A stretch of 64,000 nt of DNA. Source: Pseudarthrobacter sp. GA104 (GTDB lineage Bacteria > Actinomycetota > Actinomycetes > Actinomycetales > Micrococcaceae). The DNA is taken from NCBI RefSeq assembly GCF_009741265.1, contig NZ_WOWL01000001.1, positions 2,542,001 to 2,606,000 on the forward strand. Direction: 5' to 3'. The position numbers and the translations under genes are program-made. Below are positions 57,216-64,000 of this stretch, piece by piece; the stretch's first letter is position 1; each line of letters begins with the position of its first letter. Under the pieces are notes generated by a model, which did not search any database, was not told the origin of the DNA, and saw only the letters and a list, made by a program, of their open reading frames with translations.

Positions 57216-58120
57216 TGGCAGCCCCCGACGCTCCGGCGGCCGCCAAGCCCCGGCCTGCAGCGCCGCGGGGCCGGCCGCGCAGGAGCGGAACGTCAGCAGC
57301 AATGCTGCTGATTGCCCCGTCCATCATCTTCATGACGCTGCTCTTCGGCTGGCCGATGGTCAGCGGCATCCTTCAGGCGTTCGGCGGCCCCGAAGGCCTT
57401 ACGACCGCGAACTTCAGCCGGATGGCGCAGGACCCCTACTTCTGGTCCTCCGTGGGCAACACGCTGCTCCTTATCGTGGTGATGATTCCGATCCAGTTCG
57501 TTCTGGCGCTCTCCATGGCCCTGCTGATCCGGGCAAACCCGCGGGGCTCGTCGGTGTACTTCTACATCTGGGCCATACCCCTGGCCGTCAGCGACCTTGC
57601 CGCCGGCCTGGTGTGGTTGACCGTCTTCACGGACCGGGGATACCTCAATTCCGTGCTGGCTTCCGTAGGCCTTGAACCGGTCTCCTGGCTCGCCTACGAC
57701 AACTACGCCTCGATGTTCATGGCCGTGCTGATCGCCGAGGTCTGGCGGGCCACGTCCCTCGTGTTCGTGATCGTGGTGGCAGGGCTGCAGTCCATCCCCA
57801 AGGACTACGAGGAGGCAGCCGGCGTCTTCGGCGCGGGGTTCTGGGACCGGCTCTGGCACGTGACCCTACCGCTGCTGCGTCCCAGCCTCCAGACGGCCCT
57901 GATCCTGAGGACCATCCTCGCGTTCCAGACCTTCGCCGTGGCGCTTGCCCTCACCGGCCAGAACTTTCCGCTGGTGGTCGGTGAAACCTACCGGTGGTAC
58001 ACCGGCCTGCAGGACGCCAACGTGGCCTCGGCCCTGGCCCTGGTGGTCATGGCGGTATCCATGGTGACCGCCGTCGGTTACCTCAAGCTCCTGAGAGACC
58101 AATCGGAGGCCGCCCGATGA
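57215..58120 (+). CDS. ABC sugar permease, MalF type
   Basis: 301 residues, six helices after a Pro/Ala-rich N-terminus. EAA loop EEAAGVFGAGFWDRLWHVTLPLLRPSL contacts the ATPase. Start overlaps the preceding stop by one base (TGATG). Confidence 0.9.
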   Translation: MAAPDAPAAAKPRPAAPRGRPRRSGTSAAMLLIAPSIIFMTLLFGWPMVSGILQAFGGPEGLTTANFSRMAQDPYFWSSVGNTLLLIVVMIPIQFVLALSMALLIRANPRGSSVYFYIWAIPLAVSDLAAGLVWLTVFTDRGYLNSVLASVGLEPVSWLAYDNYASMFMAVLIAEVWRATSLVFVIVVAGLQSIPKDYEEAAGVFGAGFWDRLWHVTLPLLRPSLQTALILRTILAFQTFAVALALTGQNFPLVVGETYRWYTGLQDANVASALALVVMAVSMVTAVGYLKLLRDQSEAAR

Positions 58121-59001
58121 GCCACGCCACCACCAACAAGACAACGGCTCCGGACTCGCGGCCGCAGCCGGAAGTGGACCGCAGGCCGCTGGCACGGCGG
58201 CGCAGGAACCGGGTACTGCTCCAGGTGGGCTGCATCGTCATCACGCTCTTCATGGCGCTCCCCATCTACCTCATCGCGCTGTCCGCCACCTCCAGCAGGG
58301 CGGCCCTGCAGACGTTCCCCCTGAGCTTTATTCCGAACAACTTCTCCCTCGAGACCATGCAGACGTTCCTGCAGTCCACGGGCATCCTGCCCGGGCTCAT
58401 CAACTCCGTCCAGGTGGGCATCTTCACCCTCCTGCTCTCCCTGATCATCGGAGTCCCCGCCGGGTACGCGGTGGCACGTTTCGCCTTCCCCGGCCGGGAC
58501 CCCTACCAGCTCTTCCTGCTCTTCACCCGTGCGTTGCCCATCGTGGTCCTGTCCGTGCCGCTGGCCCAGTTGTTCCTCCAGACGGGCCTGTACGACAGCG
58601 CCCTCGCCGTCGTCCTGCTCCACACCGCACTGGCGCTGCCCACCACCATCCTGATCACGTCCTCGGTATTCCTGGGCGTGCCGCGCGACGTCGAGGAAGC
58701 TGCCCGCATCTTCGGCTGCAGCCCCGTGCAGGCCTTCCTCAAGGTGGTCATGCCCATGGCCATCCCCGGCATCGCCGCGGCGTCCATCTTCACCTTCGTC
58801 ATGTCCTGGAACGAAGTCCTCGGCGCGTCGATCCTCACCCTGAACCAGCGCACCTTGCCGGCCCAGGTCCTCAGTTCCCTCGCCGAGTCGCCGCTGGCCT
58901 ACCGGTTCGCCGGCGGCTTCCTGCTGGTGATTCCGGCACTGATCTTCATCTTCTTCATGCGCCGCTACCTCACAAACATGTGGGGCTCCACGATCCGCTA
59001 G
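58117..59001 (+). CDS. ABC sugar permease, MalG type
   Basis: 294 residues, six helices, EAA loop EEAARIFGCSPVQAFLKVVMPMAIPGI, C-terminal MRRYLTNMWGSTIR. ATG 58117 overlaps the stop of the first permease by four bases (ATGA). Confidence 0.9.
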   Translation: MSHATTNKTTAPDSRPQPEVDRRPLARRRRNRVLLQVGCIVITLFMALPIYLIALSATSSRAALQTFPLSFIPNNFSLETMQTFLQSTGILPGLINSVQVGIFTLLLSLIIGVPAGYAVARFAFPGRDPYQLFLLFTRALPIVVLSVPLAQLFLQTGLYDSALAVVLLHTALALPTTILITSSVFLGVPRDVEEAARIFGCSPVQAFLKVVMPMAIPGIAAASIFTFVMSWNEVLGASILTLNQRTLPAQVLSSLAESPLAYRFAGGFLLVIPALIFIFFMRRYLTNMWGSTIR

Positions 59002-59023
59002 TGCTCTCCAGAGAGGCTGTCCC

Positions 59024-60112
59024 ATGGCTGACATCTCCATCAAGGGTCTCCACAAGACCTACCCCGGCAGCACCGAGCTGGCCACGAACAACGTGTCCCT
59101 CGAGGTTGCGGAGGGTGAGTTCATGGTGCTTCTCGGGCCCTCCGGCTGCGGGAAGACCACCCTGCTGCGCATGGTGGCGGGGCTGGACTTCCCGGATGAG
59201 GGGAGCATCTCCATCGGCGGCCGGGATGTAACGTACCTGCCCCCGCAGGACAGGAACCTCTCCATGGTGTTCCAGTCCTACGCCGTGTTCCCGCACCGCA
59301 AGGTCCGCACCAACATCGGGTTCGGCCTGGTGATGAAGAAGGTGCCCAGGGATGAACTCGAGAAGAAGGTCGCCTGGGCGGCCGACCTGCTCCAGCTCAC
59401 CCCCTACCTGGACCGCTACCCTGCCCAGCTCTCGGGCGGGCAGCGCCAGCGCGTCGCCGTCGCCAGGGCCATCGTCATGGACGCGGACGTGCTGCTCATG
59501 GACGAGCCCCTGTCCAACCTGGACGCCCTCCTGCGGCTCGACTTCCGGGCGGAACTGAAAAAGATCGTCCAGCAGTTGGGTTCCACCACGCTTTACGTGA
59601 CCCACGACCAGGTGGAAGCGATGAGCCTTTCAGACCGGGTGGCCGTGATGAAGAAAGGGCAGATAGCCCAGCTGGGGCATCCCATCACCGTCTACGAGGA
59701 GCCGGCTGACCGCTTCGTCGGGGGATTCATCGGCTCGCCGCCAATGAACTTCCTCGAGGGCCGCGTGACGCAGCAGGGCGCCCTGGAAGTCGCCGGCCAA
59801 AGCACCGAGGCGCCTGAATTCCTGGCCCGCTCTGCGGCCCGGTCCGGCGGCCTTCCCGTGATGGTCGGGATCCGCGCGGAAAACATCTACATTGAGCAGC
59901 GGGGAGCCCCGGGGACCCTTGGCGCCACCGTGGAAGTGGTGGAACCGCTTGGCCACGCAACGCTGCTGACCGTGGACCTGGGCGGACAGACCATCAAGGT
60001 CCAGGTTGCCTCCACCGTACGGGTTTCCCCGGGGGAGAAGGTTGGCCTGAGGTTCGACCAGGCAACTATCCGGTTCTTCGACACGGAAACCCAGCTCGGG
60101 CTCACGGCATGA
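59024..60112 (+). CDS. ABC sugar importer ATPase (MsmK/UgpC type)
   Basis: 362 residues. Walker A GPSGCGKT (38-45), Q-loop VFQSYAVFPH, signature LSGGQRQRVAVARA, Walker B VLLMDEPLSNLDALLR, switch His VTHDQVEAM, and a C-terminal TOBE/OB domain. Its four-base overlap with the hydrolase gene ties importer and hydrolase together. Confidence 0.92.
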   Translation: MADISIKGLHKTYPGSTELATNNVSLEVAEGEFMVLLGPSGCGKTTLLRMVAGLDFPDEGSISIGGRDVTYLPPQDRNLSMVFQSYAVFPHRKVRTNIGFGLVMKKVPRDELEKKVAWAADLLQLTPYLDRYPAQLSGGQRQRVAVARAIVMDADVLLMDEPLSNLDALLRLDFRAELKKIVQQLGSTTLYVTHDQVEAMSLSDRVAVMKKGQIAQLGHPITVYEEPADRFVGGFIGSPPMNFLEGRVTQQGALEVAGQSTEAPEFLARSAARSGGLPVMVGIRAENIYIEQRGAPGTLGATVEVVEPLGHATLLTVDLGGQTIKVQVASTVRVSPGEKVGLRFDQATIRFFDTETQLGLTA

Positions 60113-61452
60113 GCCCGGACACGTATCCGATCAGGGACCTCGAGGAGCTCGGGCGCCGTGCCAGGGACGTCCTGGCAGCCAACGACCTCGGCACCATGGT
60201 CACGGCTGCACCGAACCTGTATCCGCACATGTGGAGCTGGGACGCCGCGTTCGTCGCCGCCGGACTTTCGACCGTGAGCGTCGAACGGGCCCTCCGGGAG
60301 CTCGACTACCTGCTGGCCGCCCAGTGGAAAAGCGGGATGATCCCGCACATCGTCTTCTCGGACGTCCCCGGCTACTTCCCCGACATCGAGCGGTGGGGGA
60401 CCCGCGGGGCCTCGCCGGAGGGTGTGCAGTCCAGCGGCATCTGCCAGCCGCCGGTGCATGCCACCATGCTGCGCCGCATCGTGGAAAGGGCGACGGCGGC
60501 GGGCGGCGAGGATGCCAGGCTCGCCGATGAATTCACCCGCCGGACGCTGCCGGGATGGATCGACTGGCACGCCTGGCTGCGGAGCGCCCGCGGCGGGGAC
60601 GGCTCGGGCCTGCTGACCATCTACCACGGCTGGGAGTCCGGGATGGACAACTCCCCCCGCTTCGACGGCCCGTATTCCAGGGTCAACCCGGGGGAGATGG
60701 AGCCGTTCGTCCGCACGGACACGCAGAAGGTCAAGGACCACAGCCAGCGCCCCAGCGACGAGGAGTACAGCCGCTACCTTTGGCTGGTGCAACAGATGGC
60801 AGACGTACGGTTCGACGACGCGCAGTTGCCCCGGGTCATGGCCTTCCAGGTCAAGGACGTTTTTATGTCCGCGATCTACGCCGCGGCCAACGAGGACCTG
60901 GCCGTGCTGGCGGAACAGTTCGGACTGCCGGAGGAGGCGCCCCGGTTGCGGGAATGGGCCCGGGAATTCCGCGACGGCGTCGACGCGACGGTGGATGGCA
61001 GGACCGGACTCGCCCGCGACCGGGACGTGCTGACCGGGGAGTGGATCGGACCTCCCACCATGGCCGGATTCGCGCCCCTCATTTCCACCAATGACCAGGC
61101 CCTCCTCGACCGGCAACTGGAAGTCTTCGAAGGGCCGGACTGGACGGGCGACCCCCGCCTGGCCTTCCCGCTGCCGGCTTCCACGTCCACCACCTACGAA
61201 GGGCTGAAGCCCCGCCAGTACTGGCGCGGACCCGTATGGCCCGTGATGAACTGGTACCTGGCCCACTGCCTGCGGAGGCGCGGCGACGAGAAGCGCTACC
61301 GCCAGCTGCGGGAGGCCTCCCTCGCCCAGCTGATGGAGGGCCACTTCGGTGAGTACTACGAACCCTTCACCGGCGAACCGCTGGGCAGCATGGACCAGTC
61401 GTGGACAGCCGCCGTGGCGCTGGAATGGCTTGCCGATCCCGGGAACGGTTGA
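60109..61452 (+). CDS. GH63-type glucosylglycerate/mannosylglycerate hydrolase
   Basis: 447 residues, (alpha/alpha)6 barrel, the length of characterised glucosylglycerate hydrolases. Family motifs are LYPHMWSWDAAFVAAGL, QPPVHA, YHGWESGMDNSPR with probable acid Asp180, YWRGPVWPVMNWYL, and HFGEYYEPFTGEPLGSMDQSWTAA with probable base Glu418. No signal peptide, so it cleaves an imported glycoside. Placement within an ABC operon supports a compatible-solute or glycoside scavenging role. Glycogen debranching or other GH63 activities cannot be excluded. Confidence 0.82.
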   Translation: MSPDTYPIRDLEELGRRARDVLAANDLGTMVTAAPNLYPHMWSWDAAFVAAGLSTVSVERALRELDYLLAAQWKSGMIPHIVFSDVPGYFPDIERWGTRGASPEGVQSSGICQPPVHATMLRRIVERATAAGGEDARLADEFTRRTLPGWIDWHAWLRSARGGDGSGLLTIYHGWESGMDNSPRFDGPYSRVNPGEMEPFVRTDTQKVKDHSQRPSDEEYSRYLWLVQQMADVRFDDAQLPRVMAFQVKDVFMSAIYAAANEDLAVLAEQFGLPEEAPRLREWAREFRDGVDATVDGRTGLARDRDVLTGEWIGPPTMAGFAPLISTNDQALLDRQLEVFEGPDWTGDPRLAFPLPASTSTTYEGLKPRQYWRGPVWPVMNWYLAHCLRRRGDEKRYRQLREASLAQLMEGHFGEYYEPFTGEPLGSMDQSWTAAVALEWLADPGNG

Positions 61453-61455
61453 TCA

Positions 61456-62760
61456 GTGGGCGCCGTGCCGGCGCAAGGGCACCCGGTGCGGCTCCTCATC
61501 GCAGGTGCAGGCGCGAGGGGCGCAGCCTATGCCCGGCTCGCCGTTGCCACGGGACAGGCCGTCATTGCGGGCCTGGCCGAGCCGCGCCCGCTGCTGCGCA
61601 ACCGCCTGGCGGCCGAATTGAAAGTGCCGGCGGAAGGCGTATTCGAGGACTGGCAGGCAATGCTCAAGAACCGCCTGCCGGCCGACGGCATCATCATCGC
61701 CACGCCTGACCGGGAGCACGGGGGTCCGTTCGCGGCGGCCGCAGCCCACGGCTACCCCATCCTCCTGGAGAAGCCCGTCGCCGTCGACCCCGCCGGCTGC
61801 GCAGAACTGGAACGCCTGGGCCGTGAAAGCGGCGCCACCGCGACTGTCTGCCACGTGTTGCGCTACACCCCGCTGACAGCGCTCCTCAGGGAGTTGCTGT
61901 TGGGCGGGGCGGTGGGCCGGATCATCTCCGTCCAACACCTGGAGCCCGTGGGCTTCTGGCATTTCGCGCATTCGTACGTCCGCGGAAACTGGCGCCGGGA
62001 GGAAGACTCGAGCCCGTTCCTCCTTGCCAAGTGCACGCACGACGTCGACTGGCTGTCCTTCATCATCGGGAGCAGGCCACTGAAGGTGTCGTCCTTCGGA
62101 ACGCTGGCCCATTTCCGCCCCGAAGGGGCGCCGGAGGGTGCGGCCCGCCGCTGCATCGACTGCCCCGCCGAGCCCCGCTGCCCCTATTCCGCGCTGAAGA
62201 TCTATGGTGCGGGCCGCCCCTTGAACGGGGCTAAGGCTGACCCCGCGAGGGCATACTTCGCGGACGTGGTGGATCCGGGCGGCACGCCAGAGTCGCTGCT
62301 GCACGCCCTGGCAACCGGCCCCTATGGCCGCTGCGTCTATTTTTCGGACAACGACGTTGTGGACCACCAGGTGGTGAACATTGAATACGAAAACGGCACA
62401 ACTGCCGCCTTCACGGCCACGGCCTTCACCGCCGTCGGCCCGCGGCGCACCCGGATCTTCGGCAGCCATGGGGAGATCGACGTGGAAGCCGAAGCCATCT
62501 CGGTCTTCGATTTCCTGACCGGGACAACCGCTGTCCACCCGGTCCCCGCTGCCACGCCGCGGGTCCAGGGGGAAAAGCACGAGGGCGGCGACCGCGGCCT
62601 GGTGCAGGCCTGGGTGGCTGCGCTGGCCACCGGTGACTGGTCGGCGGTGGTGTCTGGACTGGAGGAGTCCCTGGTCAGCCATGCAGCCGTTTTCGCCGCA
62701 GAGGAGGCCCGCCGGAGCAGCACTGTTGTGCAGGTCGGCTCGTTCAGTCTGAGCCAGTGA
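61456..62760 (+). CDS. Gfo/Idh/MocA-family oxidoreductase
   Basis: 434 residues. Rossmann LLIAGAGARGAAYARLA, catalytic Lys in PILLEKPVAVD near 115, active-site Lys/His in FLLAKCTHDVDWLSFIIG, and a cysteine cluster CIDCPAEPRCPYSALK seen in a subset of the family. GTG start three bases after the hydrolase stop. Probably oxidises the sugar or glycerate-derived product. Ends overlapping hutD by 17 bases. Confidence 0.85.
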   Translation: MGAVPAQGHPVRLLIAGAGARGAAYARLAVATGQAVIAGLAEPRPLLRNRLAAELKVPAEGVFEDWQAMLKNRLPADGIIIATPDREHGGPFAAAAAHGYPILLEKPVAVDPAGCAELERLGRESGATATVCHVLRYTPLTALLRELLLGGAVGRIISVQHLEPVGFWHFAHSYVRGNWRREEDSSPFLLAKCTHDVDWLSFIIGSRPLKVSSFGTLAHFRPEGAPEGAARRCIDCPAEPRCPYSALKIYGAGRPLNGAKADPARAYFADVVDPGGTPESLLHALATGPYGRCVYFSDNDVVDHQVVNIEYENGTTAAFTATAFTAVGPRRTRIFGSHGEIDVEAEAISVFDFLTGTTAVHPVPAATPRVQGEKHEGGDRGLVQAWVAALATGDWSAVVSGLEESLVSHAAVFAAEEARRSSTVVQVGSFSLSQ

Positions 62761-63325
62761 CCTGGTCGATGGACACGACGGCAAGGAAGCCGCGGCCCAG
62801 GATCTCCGGGGACGCGCTGTCCGAGCCCACCACGGCGTCGTAGCGGCCCAGGGCCTCGGGTTCATGGCTTGCGTCCGAGGCTGTGGCCTGGCCCTGCAGC
62901 AGGATCCCCAACTGGCCGGCAAACAGCGGGTGGGCGCGTTTCTTCGAAATCTCAATGATGGACGTGAAACCCTTGACGCTGCCGGCCCGGGTAATGACGT
63001 TGAGGTTCCTGACATCTCCCGTGGGAAGGGCGCAGGAGGTGGCGGCCCCGCCGGGAAAACGGAACGGACGGTACCTCTCCAGGGGATGCTCAGCGCCGTC
63101 CACGGTCAGGAGCAGGAGTTCGCCCTCGACCACCGTCAGTACCCGCTCCATGCCAGGGAACGGCGAGAAGTCCCCGGCTTTGGTGACCTCGGCGATGCTG
63201 ACCCGCCAGTCCCACCCGGCATCCTGGAGGGAGGCGGCGTCGGGATGGCCGGCGATCTGGCGCGTGACCCCGCCGCCGTTGCGCCAGGGCTGGGGCTTGC
63301 GGTCTGCGAAGCGGATGATCTCCAT
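62744..63325 (-). CDS. HutD/Ves-family cupin protein
   Basis: 193 residues with the HutD opening PQPWRNGGGVTRQIAGHPD, WDWRVSIAEVTKAGDFSPFPGMERVLTVVEGELLLL and FRFPGGAATSCAL. HutD tunes histidine use in pseudomonads, but no hut genes are near. Converges with the Gfo/Idh gene. Confidence 0.82.
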   Translation of the reverse strand: MEIIRFADRKPQPWRNGGGVTRQIAGHPDAASLQDAGWDWRVSIAEVTKAGDFSPFPGMERVLTVVEGELLLLTVDGAEHPLERYRPFRFPGGAATSCALPTGDVRNLNVITRAGSVKGFTSIIEISKKRAHPLFAGQLGILLQGQATASDASHEPEALGRYDAVVGSDSASPEILGRGFLAVVSIDQVTGSD

Positions 63326-63427
63326 CAGCCCAGCCTAGTTGGCCTGCCTGCCGGTATCGGCAGCTCCCATCCATCCCTGCTACTCTCCTGCGGGGGGACA
63401 ACACGAAAACAGCCTAAGGAGCCGGGA

Positions 63428-64000
63428 ATGTTCGTCAAAGTGTGTGGCCTCAGCACGCCGGAATCCATCCGCGCTGCCGCGGAGGCAGGGGCCGACGCGG
63501 TGGGTTTCGTCCTCACGGCCAGTCCCCGCGTGGTCTCGCCCTCCCAGGCCTCCGCGCTGCTGGCCGAAGTGCCGGCCGGGGTTACGCCCATCGGCGTGTT
63601 CCGTGACGAGCCGGTTGCCGACGCCCTCGCCATCGCCCGTGCCGCCGGGCTGGAGTGGATCCAGCTGCACGGCCGGCGCTCGCGCGGGGACGTGGCCACG
63701 GTGCACGACGCCGGCATGAAGCTGGTCAGGGCCGTCACCATGGGTGCCGCAGCCGAGGAGCTGGAGGACTGGGGGGAAGACCTGCTCCTGATCGACGCCG
63801 CCGTCCCCGGCTCCGGCGAGGCCTGGGACTATGCGTCCGTGGCCGAAATCCCCGTGCTGCAGGAACGTAAATGGCTGCTGGCAGGCGGGCTGGACGCCGC
63901 CAATGTTGCGCAGGCCGCCACGGCGGCGCACGCTTGGGGCGTCGATGTTTCCTCCGGTGTTGAGGCGTCCCGCGGCGTCAAGGACCTGGCCAAGGTCAGC
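63428..64000 (+). CDS. trpF: Phosphoribosylanthranilate isomerase (3' end outside window)
   Basis: At least 191 residues to the right edge. Isomerises N-(5-phosphoribosyl)-anthranilate in tryptophan synthesis. Motifs: VKVCGL with catalytic Cys at residue 6, GADAVGFVL, IGVFRDEP, WIQLHG, LLIDAAVPGSGEAWD with the catalytic Asp, LLAGGLDAANV and WGVDVSSGVEASRGVKD. ATG 63428 follows AAGGAGCC. Stand-alone here, not with other trp genes in the visible region. Confidence 0.9.
   Translation, partial: MFVKVCGLSTPESIRAAAEAGADAVGFVLTASPRVVSPSQASALLAEVPAGVTPIGVFRDEPVADALAIARAAGLEWIQLHGRRSRGDVATVHDAGMKLVRAVTMGAAAEELEDWGEDLLLIDAAVPGSGEAWDYASVAEIPVLQERKWLLAGGLDAANVAQAATAAHAWGVDVSSGVEASRGVKDLAKVS

Overview
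The window looks like a chromosomal segment of a high-GC actinobacterium of the Micrococcales, most likely Arthrobacter or Pseudarthrobacter. The reasons are the strongly GC-biased third positions, frequent GTG and TTG starts, many stop/start overlaps, leaderless-looking promoters, and a homoprotocatechuate dioxygenase resembling the manganese enzyme described from Arthrobacter. Genus is an inference. There are no rRNA or tRNA genes, CRISPR arrays, transposases, integrases or phage genes that I can see.

1-7,000 (minus strand) is a sugar-acid catabolic locus: L-idonate 5-dehydrogenase (cut by the window edge), gluconate 5-dehydrogenase, a 3-hydroxyisobutyrate-dehydrogenase-family enzyme, an MHS-type transporter, an IclR regulator, an FAH-family hydrolase and a D-2-hydroxyacid dehydrogenase. 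TGTTCA motifs sit at three promoters here and suggest one IclR regulon. Two of the promoters share the spacing TGTTCA-n20-YATAGT and look leaderless; one opens an 18-residue leader peptide.

7,100-16,500 is a homoprotocatechuate (3,4-dihydroxyphenylacetate) meta-cleavage cluster: hpaI, hpaH, hpaD, hpaE, a GntR regulator, an unusual FAH-RraA fusion in the place of HpaG, and a divergent MobA-like flavin hydroxylase. pheA follows, converging on the hydroxylase. 16,600-28,200 holds amylosucrase, an AmiS/UreI-type membrane protein, NADP-type glutamate dehydrogenase, a PhoD-type phosphatase, a ThuA/ThuB-like pair under a LacI regulator with two near-perfect operators, and an ammonium transporter with a GlnR-box-like element.

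28,200-43,200 holds a SWIM/SNF2 helicase, a DMP19-like protein, a DUF4287/DUF5655 protein, two ECF sigma/anti-sigma modules (one with an alanine-rich exported protein, one beside a lipoprotein), a DUF1206 membrane protein, trmB and two MFS transporters. 43,200-54,600 holds two methyltransferase/helicase genes separated by a structured leader, an aldo/keto reductase and MBL hydrolase pair, a small P-loop kinase, a secreted type I pullulanase, a LacI regulator, a paired SMR transporter and ferritin.

54,600-62,800 is a self-contained uptake and hydrolysis operon: ROK regulator, lipoprotein binding protein, two permeases, ATPase, a GH63-type glucosylglycerate/mannosylglycerate hydrolase and a Gfo/Idh oxidoreductase. 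HutD/Ves and a TrpF cut by the right edge close the window.

Non-coding structure is rich. A long inverted repeat (arms of 27-30 bp, conserved arms and unrelated loops) occurs three times between genes, and several other long hairpins lie at gene ends.
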